Below are positions 16,381-24,307 of a stretch of DNA of 64,000 nucleotides, in pieces. The position numbers and the translations under genes were made by a program. The notes under the pieces are model-generated. The model saw nothing but the letters and a program-made list of their open reading frames with translations, was not told the origin of the DNA and searched no databases. Each line of letters opens with the position of its first letter. Position 1 is the first letter of the stretch. Source of the DNA: OFTM10 sp964196195 (lineage in GTDB: Bacteria; Actinomycetota; Acidimicrobiia; Acidimicrobiales; Aldehydirespiratoraceae). The stretch spans positions 78,157 to 142,156 of the forward strand of contig CAXMSE010000034.1 in assembly GCA_964196195.1 (NCBI GenBank), in the 5' to 3' direction.

Positions 16381-17199
16381 GTGACCCACAGTCCTGCAGA
16401 AGTGCGTGCACTCCTCGAACGCCATGGCCTCGAGGCTCGTCGTTCCCTGGGTCAGAACTTTGTGATCGATCCCAACACCGTGCGCCGCGTCGCCCGGCTC
16501 AGTGGCGTGAGGGAGGGCACCCCGACGGTGGAGATAGGTCCCGGGCTGGGCTCGCTCACTCTGGCTCTGTTGGAGCTCGGGGCGGAAGTCACCGCGGTGG
16601 AGATGGATTCCGGCCTTGTGACGGTGTTGCGCACCATCGTGGAGCCATTGGGAGTCCGAGTGATCGAGGGCGATGCCAGGCAGGTCGATTGGAACCGGCT
16701 CCTGGCCGACCATGCCGAGTGGCACCTGGTGGCCAACCTGCCGTACAACATCGCAACCCCCATGATCATCGATCTGCTGCGCGACGTGCCCGCACTCACC
16801 ACGATGCTCGTGATGGTGCAGCGTGAGGTGGGGGAGCGGCTGGCTGCCTCGGCGGGCGACTCGGCGGTCGGTATCCCGTCGATGATGGTCGCCTACCACG
16901 GGCGCGCCTCGGTGGTGGGGCGGGTGCCGCCCACTGTCTTTCATCCCAAGCCCCGGGTTGAGTCGGTCCTGGTGCGCATCGACCGCCACGAGGAGCCACC
17001 CGTCAGCCAGCCGCTGGCGGCCATCGAAACGCTCGTGCGGGCGGGATACGGGCAGCGTCGCAAAATGTTGCGACGCTCACTGGCCGGCCTTGTGAGCACC
17101 GAACAGTTCGCGGCAGCCGACGTCGACCCCCAGGCCCGACCCGAGACCCTCGATCTCGCCGCCTGGGACCGCCTCGCTTCGGTGCTGCGATCAGGCTGA
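16381..17199 (+). CDS. ksgA: 16S rRNA dimethyladenosine transferase
   Basis: A 272-residue SAM-dependent methyltransferase. Motifs: SLGQNFVIDPN, EIGPGLGSLTLALLE (SAM motif I), and VANLPYNIATPMI (catalytic NLPY). It dimethylates two adjacent adenines at the 3' end of 16S rRNA. Start taken as GTG 16381; GTG 16354 would add nine residues and cannot be excluded. Its last nine bases overlap the convergent MBL-fold gene. Confidence 0.95.
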   Translation: MTHSPAEVRALLERHGLEARRSLGQNFVIDPNTVRRVARLSGVREGTPTVEIGPGLGSLTLALLELGAEVTAVEMDSGLVTVLRTIVEPLGVRVIEGDARQVDWNRLLADHAEWHLVANLPYNIATPMIIDLLRDVPALTTMLVMVQREVGERLAASAGDSAVGIPSMMVAYHGRASVVGRVPPTVFHPKPRVESVLVRIDRHEEPPVSQPLAAIETLVRAGYGQRRKMLRRSLAGLVSTEQFAAADVDPQARPETLDLAAWDRLASVLRSG

Positions 17200-18153
17200 G
17201 CGGGTCGCGTCCCAGCGAGCGGCCATCGTGGCGAACAGGTCGGTGACAGGGGTCGGATCGTCATCGCCGCGGAACTCTCGATAGCACGCGTCGATGGTGG
17301 TGACGATTCGCTCGGGGTCGCCCCAGTCGGCCCAGCGGTCGAGGGCCACATCGCCGGCCGCGGTGGCTACATCCATGCCGGCATCGAATCGCGTACGGGC
17401 CTCGGACCGGCAGTACTCGAGATACTCGCGGACCTCGTGTAGGCCAGCCAGATCAGTGACCGGGCCGTGACCGGGAACGATCGTTTCGGGCTGCCACTCC
17501 TCGATTCGGTCGAGGGCAGACAGCAGGTCGGGGACCGTACCCGCCCAGAGGATCGGGTGACCCTCGATGAAGAGGATGTCGCCGGTGTAGACCGTGCTTC
17601 GGCCGGGAATGTGCACGAGCACATCGCCGCCAGTGTGAGCAGGCCCGACCTCCACGAGCTCGACGAGGCTGTCGCCGATGGTGCGGGTGGTTGTGCCGGT
17701 GAAGGTGGTCGTGGGGGACGGACGCTCGATCCCGTCGAACTCGAACCCGTCGAAGCACTCGAGAAAGAACTCACCCATCACCCCGAGGGTGGGCGCCACG
17801 GCGAGCAGTCCCTTCATCATCTCGGGAGACTCGGCCGCCATCTCCTCCGCGGCAGTGACCGAGCACACGATTTCGGCGTTGGTCACGAGCTCGTTGCCGT
17901 TGCAGTGGTCGCCGTTGGCATGGGTGTTCACCAGGGTCGAAATGGCGACGCCCGGCAGTGCAGCCTCGAAGCCGTCGAGCATCCGTCGGGTGAGGGCGAG
18001 ATCGAAGAGGGTGTCGACGAGAAGGGCTTCGGTGCCGTCGATGATGAGCCCGGCATTGGACCAACCCCAACCTCCATCGGGTTGGAGCCACGCGTAGTTG
18101 CTGTCGCCGAGGTCGATGAGGCCGTGCTGGTAGGGGCGCGTGCCGAGTGTCAT
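17191..18153 (-). CDS. MBL-fold metallo-hydrolase
   Basis: A 320-residue metallo-beta-lactamase-fold protein starting MTLGTRPYQHGLIDLGDSNYAWLQPDGGWGWSNAGLI (ATG complementary to 18151-18153). The metal motif reads THANGDH, where the second His of HxHxDH is replaced by Asn, as in several cyclase-type MBL proteins; later ligands are GPAHTGGDV, VYTGDILF and VPGHGPV. The substrate is unknown. It is inserted in reverse orientation between ksgA and ispE, which are usually adjacent and co-directional. Confidence 0.85.
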   Translation of the reverse strand: MTLGTRPYQHGLIDLGDSNYAWLQPDGGWGWSNAGLIIDGTEALLVDTLFDLALTRRMLDGFEAALPGVAISTLVNTHANGDHCNGNELVTNAEIVCSVTAAEEMAAESPEMMKGLLAVAPTLGVMGEFFLECFDGFEFDGIERPSPTTTFTGTTTRTIGDSLVELVEVGPAHTGGDVLVHIPGRSTVYTGDILFIEGHPILWAGTVPDLLSALDRIEEWQPETIVPGHGPVTDLAGLHEVREYLEYCRSEARTRFDAGMDVATAAGDVALDRWADWGDPERIVTTIDACYREFRGDDDPTPVTDLFATMAARWDATRSA

Positions 18154-18203
18154 GCACTCTCCGAATCGAGGAGCTGGCGGTGCGCGCACCGTAGCCTGCC
18201 CGC

Positions 18204-18914
18204 GTGGAGTCGTTCAGCGCACCGGCCAAGCTCACCGTCTCATTACGCATCACTGGCGTGCGCCCTGACGGATTTCATCTGATCGATGCAGAAATGGTGA
18301 GCCTCGATTTGTGCGACACGGTGGAGATCGGTGAAGGGTCAGGACTCACCGTGGTGGGTTCCGCCGAAGCCGATCATGTAGCCCAAGGCGCGGACAACCT
18401 CGTTATGAAGGCACTCGAGCTGGCGGGGCGCACCGCACAGGTGCGGCTTCACAAGCGAATCCCAGCTGGCGCAGGGCTCGGCGGTGGATCATCCGATGCT
18501 GCCGCGGTGCTCCGGTGGGCCGGATTCGACGACCCGTTCGGGGCGGCGGGAATAGGCGCCGACGTGGCGTTCTGCCTGGCCGGAGGCCGGGCCCGGGTGA
18601 GCGGGATCGGCGAAATCGTCGAGCCACTACCCTTCGAGGCCCGCACCTACACCCTGCTGACACCCTCGTTCGGATGCTCGACACCGGCGGTGTACGCGGC
18701 TTGGGACGAGATGGGAGGTCCCCGCGGAGATTACGGCAACGACCTGGAGCCCGCAGCTCTCCGGGTCGCCCCCGATCTGGCGAAGTGGCGCGACGAGCTG
18801 GGAGACGCGGCCGGACAGCGGCCCCGGCTCGCGGGAAGCGGTAGCACCTGGTTCGTGGAAGGAACCTTCCCCGGCCGAGGTCGAGTCGTAGCCTCGACGG
18901 TGGCGGGACACTGA
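18204..18914 (+). CDS. ispE: 4-diphosphocytidyl-2-C-methyl-D-erythritol kinase
   Basis: A 236-residue GHMP kinase of the non-mevalonate isoprenoid pathway, phosphorylating CDP-ME. It starts at GTG 18204 (ESFSAPAKLTVSLRITGVRPDGFH, the canonical N terminus). The ATP-binding loop is PAGAGLGGGSSDAAAVL. It is about 50 residues shorter than typical IspE (about 283 in E. coli), mostly through a compact middle and C-terminal part. The gene order after ksgA, although interrupted by the MBL gene, supports the assignment. Confidence 0.9.
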   Translation: MESFSAPAKLTVSLRITGVRPDGFHLIDAEMVSLDLCDTVEIGEGSGLTVVGSAEADHVAQGADNLVMKALELAGRTAQVRLHKRIPAGAGLGGGSSDAAAVLRWAGFDDPFGAAGIGADVAFCLAGGRARVSGIGEIVEPLPFEARTYTLLTPSFGCSTPAVYAAWDEMGGPRGDYGNDLEPAALRVAPDLAKWRDELGDAAGQRPRLAGSGSTWFVEGTFPGRGRVVASTVAGH

Positions 18915-18952
18915 GCGCCTGACGGCTAGAAAACCCCCACGTCGACAGGCGC
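18915..18952. terminator. Stem-loop between convergent ispE and bS22 genes
   Basis: GCGCCTG at 18915-18921 pairs with CAGGCGC at 18946-18952, enclosing a loop of 24 bases in the 43-base gap between two convergent genes. A bidirectional terminator is plausible, though the loop is large. Inferred from structure and position. Confidence 0.35.
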
Positions 18953-18957
18953 GCAGA

Positions 18958-19047
18958 CTACTTACGCTGGTGGCGCGTCCTTCGCAGCATCTTCTTGTGC
19001 TTCTTTTTTCGCATGCGCTTGCGGCGCTTCTTTTTCAGGTTTCCCAC
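18958..19047 (-). CDS. Small ribosomal-type protein bS22 (AURKAIP1/COX24 domain)
   Basis: A 29-residue, Lys/Arg-saturated peptide starting at GTG (complement of 19045-19047): GNLKKKRRKRMRKKKHKKML then RRTRHQRK. It matches the short actinobacterial proteins with the COX24 signature, identified as bS22 near the decoding centre of mycobacterial ribosomes (family knowledge). It is too short for routine gene finders and lies in a spurious 148-codon frame. Confidence 0.85.
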   Translation of the reverse strand: MGNLKKKRRKRMRKKKHKKMLRRTRHQRK

Positions 19048-19108
19048 GGGGGGCGACGCTACCGGGATTGGAGGCGGGCGCCACCCCAGATCGCGTTCTG
19101 ATTCTTGG

Positions 19109-19136
19109 TGAAATCCGAGGACCGGGTCGTCGTTGT
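19109..19136 (+). promoter_or_regulatory. Candidate ECF-type promoter before the secreted protein/sigma operon
   Basis: TGAAAT (19109-19114) and CGTTGT (19131-19136) are separated by 16 bases, the arrangement of an ECF sigma promoter (a TGAAA-type -35 and a CGT-type -10), 37 bases before the start of the secreted FN3-like gene. It would allow autoregulation by the ECF sigma factor encoded downstream. Purely pattern-based. Confidence 0.3.
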
Positions 19137-19173
19137 AACTGCTGTGAGGCGACGAACCCGAAGGAATGACACC

Positions 19174-20226
19174 GTGACCCAACACCCCCACCCCCCGAGA
19201 AAGCACCGAGCAACTCGAATCCGGAGCTTGCTCGCGGCCCTTGTCGGGGTCGCCGTGCTCGTGCCGACGGCGGTCGCGGCCCAGGGCGGCGGTTCCCCAG
19301 TCGATGGAGATCGAGTGGTCGACAAGACGGTTGCCGAGATGTCCGAGGTGGTCGACGGTGTTGTCGACGCGCTCGCGACGGCGAAGCTGAACTGTCACGG
19401 CCATGTCGAGCAGGGGACCGGAGTCGTCGGGTGCGCCTGGCGAGTCGACAGCGATCGCACCGTGGCGTCATGGCAACTGTGGAATCTCCAGACTCGTCCG
19501 GAGCGCGGGAGCCGCAACCTGGTGGCAGAACTCGGAGCTGACGTTCGCTCCTACCGCGACCCCGAGGTGGCGGTGCCGGCCGCCTATGTGTACGCGGTGA
19601 TCGGCCTCGATGCCGATGGTGAGATCGTTGCCCGCAGTCGACTGAGCAGCGCCGTGCTCCAGGAGCGCGACCGGAAGCTCGACATCTTGAGGCTCGACTG
19701 CGCCGCCCACCGCGCCGAGCTCGACGACGCCGCCGACGCGGCGGTGGAACTCGCCCCGGCGGTGGAAGTCGACCCGGCCTTCTCGATCGGGTGTCAGTGG
19801 TCGGCCACACGATCAGATCAGGCGGTGGGTTATGAACTCTGGCGCAGCGTCGATGGTGGTGAGCGCCACGTGATCGCTCGCACCGGACTCGACCAGACGT
19901 CGGTCCGTGACAACGAGGTGTCGATCGGGCACCGGTATCGCTATGTCGTGCTCGCAGTGGACACAGACGGCCACATCGTCGGCCGCAGTCGGTCTGCCAC
20001 GGTTGCGCTCAGGCCCCACGACTCCGCGGAGGACCGGGTGAGCGACACCGAACGCGAGCACACCCGTGAGGTCGAACGCGATCGGGTGCAAGAGACCGAG
20101 AGAGTCGTCGATCTCGAGCCCGCCGCGGTCGAAAGGCCGCCCGAACGTCTGGGTGACCAGATCCAGGACCGGATCTCAGATGTCGATGGTGACCATGCCC
20201 ACCGCGATCGCGTCGCTGACCACTGA
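19174..20226 (+). CDS. Secreted protein with two FN3-like modules
   Basis: A 350-residue protein starting at GTG 19174, with a GAAGGA ribosome site upstream, a basic n-region and a signal peptide core (LLAALVGVAVLVPTAVAA). Two similar modules of about 90 residues follow, each opening with a Cys-containing pair (LNCHGHV...GCAW; LDCAAHR...GCQW), then a W/Y-x-LW segment and ending with YxYxVxxLDxDGxIVxRSR. The C-terminal 80 residues are highly charged (DTEREHTREVERDRVQETER-like). No enzyme motif is seen. It is the first gene of a trio with the sigma factor and the anti-sigma-like protein, whose C terminus resembles the same module. Confidence 0.75.
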   Translation: MTQHPHPPRKHRATRIRSLLAALVGVAVLVPTAVAAQGGGSPVDGDRVVDKTVAEMSEVVDGVVDALATAKLNCHGHVEQGTGVVGCAWRVDSDRTVASWQLWNLQTRPERGSRNLVAELGADVRSYRDPEVAVPAAYVYAVIGLDADGEIVARSRLSSAVLQERDRKLDILRLDCAAHRAELDDAADAAVELAPAVEVDPAFSIGCQWSATRSDQAVGYELWRSVDGGERHVIARTGLDQTSVRDNEVSIGHRYRYVVLAVDTDGHIVGRSRSATVALRPHDSAEDRVSDTEREHTREVERDRVQETERVVDLEPAAVERPPERLGDQIQDRISDVDGDHAHRDRVADH

Positions 20227-20291
20227 CCCCCTCGGCGGCGGCCGGTGCGCCCCTGCCACCATGCACGGCGTCGAATGCGCCAGCATCGTGG

Positions 20292-20879
20292 GTGGTGTCC
20301 GCTCCGCCTGCCGATTCTGTTGCCTCCGATGAGCAAGATCTCATCGAGCGGGCGCGCACCGACCCGGATGCCTTCGCCGAGTTCTACCGGCGATACGTCG
20401 ACCGGATCCACGTATATGCGATGCGCCGCACCGGGTCGAGGGATCTCGCAGAGGACATCACCGCCATCACCTTCGAGAAGGCTCTCGGTGGTCTCCATCG
20501 CTTCCGGTGGAGGAGCGGCGGTATCGCCCCCTGGTTGTTTCGGATCGCGGCTAATGAGTTGGCCGATCACTACCGGCGAGAAGATCGTCGGAGTGGCGAC
20601 CGGGCCGCTAGGGCCGTCGATCGCATCCACGACCGCACGGTGGTCGACGATCTCGGAACCATCGAGAGCGAAGCCGATGCTTCCGGCCTGCGGGCCGCAC
20701 TCGACGACCTCAATCCTCGTTACCAACGGGCTCTCACGCTTCGCTACCTTTCCGATCTCGACCACGAGGTTGCGGCGAGGGCGATGGGGTTGGCCAAGCC
20801 CGTCTTCGCGGTGCTCCTACACCGCGCAACTGCGGCCCTGCGCAGGGCCGCACTCGACCGCGAAGGAGGTGCACCGTGA
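20292..20879 (+). CDS. RNA polymerase sigma factor, sigma-70/ECF group
   Basis: A 195-residue regulator with region 2 (DLIERARTDPDAFAEFYRRYVDRIHVYAMRRTGSRDLAEDITAITFEKAL, then WLFRIAANELADHYRR) and region 4 (LNPRYQRALTLRYLSDLDHEVAARAMGL...LHRATAALRR). There is no region 1 or 3, so it is ECF-like. Start taken as GTG 20292. The stop overlaps the GTG of the anti-sigma-like gene by four bases, indicating coupled translation of sigma factor and antagonist. Confidence 0.9.
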   Translation: MVSAPPADSVASDEQDLIERARTDPDAFAEFYRRYVDRIHVYAMRRTGSRDLAEDITAITFEKALGGLHRFRWRSGGIAPWLFRIAANELADHYRREDRRSGDRAARAVDRIHDRTVVDDLGTIESEADASGLRAALDDLNPRYQRALTLRYLSDLDHEVAARAMGLAKPVFAVLLHRATAALRRAALDREGGAP

Positions 20880-21871
20880 CTGACGAGCGCAATCCACTGG
20901 AGCCACTGGAGATGGGCGATGATCGATCTCTGCGAGCCGACCCACAGTTCGCGGATCGACTGGAGGCTTCGCTTCGAGTAGCTCACGCCGATCAGCGGCT
21001 TTCACCCCCACCGATCTGGCGTCGAGTTGCTGTTGTCGCTCCCACGTTGGTACTGCTGTTGGCAGTGGCAACGGTCGTGGTGCTGGCCCGAGATGAGTCG
21101 CCTTCGGCCGCCCTGGTGCTCACCGACGCCAACAATGTCACCATCCACCTACCGGATGGCTCGTCCCTCACCGACCCGGTCGACGGGTTCCTGCTCGTCG
21201 ACGGCGCCGTGATCGAGATCCGCGACGGAGGCAGTGCGACGATCGACGAGATCACGGTGGAAACAGCCGGGGTGCTCACCGTCCGCGACGGAGCACTGGT
21301 GAGCGACGTCGCAGGCACCACCACCACCGATCAGCCTCCCGGCACCACTACTTCGGCCCCGGTCACAGACCGCACCCCCGCCTCGGTCGCCGACGGCGAT
21401 CGAACCAGCACCACTGCGGTACCCACGTCTTCGCGCCAGGCCGATTCGCCCACGACCGTGCCGCCCGCCACCCGGCCGGCAGACGGTCGAACACCCGACG
21501 ACACGCGAGATCAAGTACCGACCGACGATCAGGGCGACCATCGCGTGGCGCTCGAGATCGGTCTTCGGGTGCGGGTCGGCGATGGTGGCGTGAGGGTGGC
21601 GTGGAACGTCGCCGGGGCCCAGGATGGCTGGACCATCATGGTGATCCGCCGGACCGGCGACCCGGCGCCCGCCTCCGGACTAGGGGCCGGGATCGACGCC
21701 CTCCTCGCCGAGCCCGGGGTGGTGCTCATCGACGAGAGGTCTGGTGCAGGGGCCGGTGAGCTCGCCGACCGTGTGGTGCTTGGAGACGGGCCGGTGAGAT
21801 ATCGGGTGCTCGTACTCGATGGTGCCCGCGGAATTGTGGCATCGAGTCCCGCCCAGATAGTTGGCCGATAG
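20876..21871 (+). CDS. Membrane anti-sigma-factor-like protein with extracytoplasmic FN3-like domain
   Basis: A 331-residue single-pass protein: about 48 cytoplasmic residues (DPQFADRLEASLRVAH), one membrane segment (VAVVAPTLVLLLAVATVVVLA), a beta-rich stretch (VTIHLPDGSSLTDP..), a long Thr/Pro/Ala linker and a C-terminal module (VRVAWNVAGAQDGWTIMVIRR ... VRYRVLVLDGARGIVASS). The position and GTGA overlap with the ECF gene support an anti-sigma role. The classical HxxxCxxC zinc motif is absent. The terminal module resembles those of the secreted protein two genes upstream. Confidence 0.7.
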   Translation: MTDERNPLEPLEMGDDRSLRADPQFADRLEASLRVAHADQRLSPPPIWRRVAVVAPTLVLLLAVATVVVLARDESPSAALVLTDANNVTIHLPDGSSLTDPVDGFLLVDGAVIEIRDGGSATIDEITVETAGVLTVRDGALVSDVAGTTTTDQPPGTTTSAPVTDRTPASVADGDRTSTTAVPTSSRQADSPTTVPPATRPADGRTPDDTRDQVPTDDQGDHRVALEIGLRVRVGDGGVRVAWNVAGAQDGWTIMVIRRTGDPAPASGLGAGIDALLAEPGVVLIDERSGAGAGELADRVVLGDGPVRYRVLVLDGARGIVASSPAQIVGR

Positions 21872-21946
21872 AGGCACCCCGGCGCTCGGGCCCGCGTCGT
21901 TTCTCCCACAGGTCGGCTCAGCAGGCGCTACCGTGGCCAGACCCAG

Positions 21947-22023
21947 TGGCCCGTAGTTCAAGTGGTTAGAACGTCGGACTTTGACTCCGGATGTTGCAGG
22001 TTCGAGTCCTGCCGGGCCAGCCA
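21947..22023 (+). tRNA. tRNA-Gln (anticodon TTG)
   Basis: A complete cloverleaf: acceptor TGGCCCG pairs with CGGGCCA, anticodon loop CTTTGAC with TTG at 21981-21983, T-loop TTCGAGT, and the discriminator G followed by an encoded CCA. It lies between the anti-sigma-like gene and glmU, 59 bases before the glmU start. Confidence 0.97.
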
Positions 22024-22082
22024 TTGCGAAGTTCCTCGCGGGTGGTGAGCGCCCGGTCGTCGCGGGCGCTAGAACGGAGCTG

Positions 22083-23192
22083 ATGGAGACGCCGAGCCTC
22101 ACCGTGATCGTTCTCGCCGCCGGTGACGGAGCCAGGATGCAGTCGAGTCGCCCCAAGCCTCTTCATCGACTGTGCGGTCGGCCCATGATCAGCTATGTGC
22201 TCGAGTCGGCCGAATCGGTGAGCGCACGGCGGGTGGTTGCGGTGGTCGGTAGGGCGGCCAAGCGCATGACCCGCGAGCTGGCCGACTCCAAGCTGGTTAC
22301 CGATGTGGTCGAGCAGGCGGTCCGGCGCGGTACCGGCGACGCCGTCCTCGCTGGTCTCACCGTGCTCGACGACGACCTCCACACCGATGCCGACGACGAT
22401 GTCATCATCGTTCCCGCAGACGTCCCCCTCCTTCGCCCCGAAACCCTTCACGACCTGATCTCGGCCCACCGGTCCTCGGGTGCCGCCGCCACGGTCCTCA
22501 CCACCAACGTCGAGCACCCCGATCAGGCGGGCCAGAGGATGCGCGTCGTCCGCGGTGGACGCGACGATGCGGTCACTGGAGTCGTCGAGTCGATCGATCT
22601 CGTGGGCAACGAACACGATGTCACCGAACTCGCCAGCAACATCTGGGCTGTTCGTCGCTCCCTCCTCGCTCCCGCCCTGCGCCGGGTCCGGCCCGGCCAC
22701 GCCGACGGCGAGGTGCACCTCGCCGGGATCATTGAGGTCCTCACCGGTGCCGGACATCGCGTCGAGGTCTGGCCCGCGGTCGAGGCCGGCGAGGTGGCCG
22801 GTATCAACGACCGAATCGAGTTGGCCGAGGCCGAGGCGGAGCTCCGGCGTCGCATCAATCTGGCCTGGCTGGCGCGCGGTGTCACCATGCTCGATCCCGA
22901 TCGCACCTACATCGATTCCACAGTCGAACTCGCCCCCGACGTAACCGTCTTTCCCGGCACGATCTTGCAGGGCGACACGGTGATCGGGGAGGGCTGCGAG
23001 ATCGGCCCCGACTCACGGATCATCGATTGTCGGGTCGGCCCCGGCAGTCGGATCGAGAAGACCATGGCGGAGGGTGCCACCATCGGCCCCGACAGCCACG
23101 TCGGCCCGTTTGCCGTGCTCACCTCGGGCACAGAGCTGGCTGCGGCAACCATCACCGGTCCGTTCTATGCTTCGGCACCGGACAGCCCTTGA
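22083..23192 (+). CDS. glmU: Short GlmU: N-acetylglucosamine-1-phosphate uridylyltransferase without a complete acetyltransferase domain
   Basis: A 369-residue protein starting at ATG 22083. The N-terminal nucleotidyltransferase is intact (VLAAGDGARMQSSRPKPLHRLCGRPM; VPADVPLL; ASNIWAVRRSLL). The C-terminal left-handed beta-helix begins (VFPGTILQGDTVIGEGCEIGPDSRIIDCRVG) but ends after about five turns at VGPFAVL; the part that in full-length GlmU (about 455-480 residues) holds the acetyltransferase active-site His, Asn and Lys residues is missing. It should make UDP-GlcNAc from GlcNAc-1-P but not acetylate GlcN-1-P. The next gene is prs, as in other bacteria. Confidence 0.88.
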   Translation: METPSLTVIVLAAGDGARMQSSRPKPLHRLCGRPMISYVLESAESVSARRVVAVVGRAAKRMTRELADSKLVTDVVEQAVRRGTGDAVLAGLTVLDDDLHTDADDDVIIVPADVPLLRPETLHDLISAHRSSGAAATVLTTNVEHPDQAGQRMRVVRGGRDDAVTGVVESIDLVGNEHDVTELASNIWAVRRSLLAPALRRVRPGHADGEVHLAGIIEVLTGAGHRVEVWPAVEAGEVAGINDRIELAEAEAELRRRINLAWLARGVTMLDPDRTYIDSTVELAPDVTVFPGTILQGDTVIGEGCEIGPDSRIIDCRVGPGSRIEKTMAEGATIGPDSHVGPFAVLTSGTELAAATITGPFYASAPDSP

Positions 23193-23209
23193 CGCTCACC
23201 GGGAAACCC

Positions 23210-24190
23210 ATGCAACTGCTCAATCAGAAGAAGCTCCACATCGTGGCGGGGAGGGCCACCCAGCAACTCGCCCGCGACATATGTCACGAGTTGAGCGTTC
23301 CCCTGGGATCACCAAACATCACGGAGTTCGCCAATGGCGAGGTCCATGTGAAGTACGGCGAGTCGATTCGCGGTGCCGATGTTTTCATCGTGCAGACCCA
23401 CGCGGCTTGGGAGGGTCGGTCGATCAACGACGCGATCATGGAGCATCTGATCATGGTCGATGCAGCCAAGCGGGCCTCGGCGAAGCGCATCAGCGTTGTC
23501 GCCCCCTTCTACGGATACAGCCGCCAGGATCGCAAGGCCTCGGGCCGCGAGCCGATCACGGCTCGACTCATCGCCGATCTCTTCTTGAGCGCGGGTGCCG
23601 ACCGCCTGGTATCGGTCGATCTCCACTCCGGCCAGATCCAGGGCTTCTTCGATGGCCCAGTGGATCACCTAACGGCCATGCCGGTGCTCATCGACTGGCT
23701 CTCGGACCTCCACGACGACCTCGTGATCGTGTCGCCCGACGCGGGCCGGATGAAGGTGGCGGAGCGCTACACCAACCTGCTCGGCGCCGACCTCGCCTAC
23801 GTGCACAAGCGGCGTTCAACCACCGAGAAGAATGTGGTGGAAGCCAAGGAGATCATCGGTCACGTCGAGGGTCGCACCTGCGTACTGATCGACGACATGA
23901 TCGATACCGGTGGCACGATCGTGGCGGCTGCGGAACTGTTGCACGCCCGCAAGGCGGCGCGGATCATCATCGCCACCACCCATGGCGTGTTCTCGGGCCC
24001 CGCCATCGACCGCCTGAAGAACGCCCCGGTCGAGACCATCCTCATCACCGACACGCTTCCCCAGCCGAGCGAGAAACAGGCCGACAAGATCACCGTGCTT
24101 TCCGTGGCACCAATCATCGCTCGCGCCATATCTGCAGTGTTCGAAGACACGTCGGTCAGCGAAATTTTCCACGGAAACCACCTGGCCTGA
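23210..24190 (+). CDS. prs: Ribose-phosphate pyrophosphokinase
   Basis: A 326-residue PRPP synthetase. The start is ATG 23210 (QLLNQKKLHIVAGRATQQLA). Motifs include FANGEVHVKYGESIRG, the ATP-loop region FYGYSRQDRK and the PRPP-binding VLIDDMIDTGGTIVAAAEL. It converts ribose-5-phosphate and ATP to PRPP for nucleotide, His and Trp synthesis. It is 17 bases downstream of glmU. Confidence 0.96.
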   Translation: MQLLNQKKLHIVAGRATQQLARDICHELSVPLGSPNITEFANGEVHVKYGESIRGADVFIVQTHAAWEGRSINDAIMEHLIMVDAAKRASAKRISVVAPFYGYSRQDRKASGREPITARLIADLFLSAGADRLVSVDLHSGQIQGFFDGPVDHLTAMPVLIDWLSDLHDDLVIVSPDAGRMKVAERYTNLLGADLAYVHKRRSTTEKNVVEAKEIIGHVEGRTCVLIDDMIDTGGTIVAAAELLHARKAARIIIATTHGVFSGPAIDRLKNAPVETILITDTLPQPSEKQADKITVLSVAPIIARAISAVFEDTSVSEIFHGNHLA

Positions 24191-24307
24191 TCACCCGATC
24201 CATGGGCGCTGGTCGAGTGGGGAACCACCCTCTCGGCGCTAACCTGATTCGTCGGCTCACTCCCGAGCCATCGTCCTTGTCGTGCCCGTTTCAGGAGCCG
24301 AAATCCC

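Noticed and set aside
17467..18282. A 271-codon plus-strand frame opposite the MBL-fold gene
   Set aside because: Antisense shadow; the minus strand encodes a complete MBL metal-binding set.
23027..23209. Possible frameshift joining the end of glmU to the in-frame extension upstream of prs
   Set aside because: The upstream extension of the prs frame is out-of-frame glmU sequence without beta-helix hexapeptide character, so it does not restore the missing acetyltransferase part.
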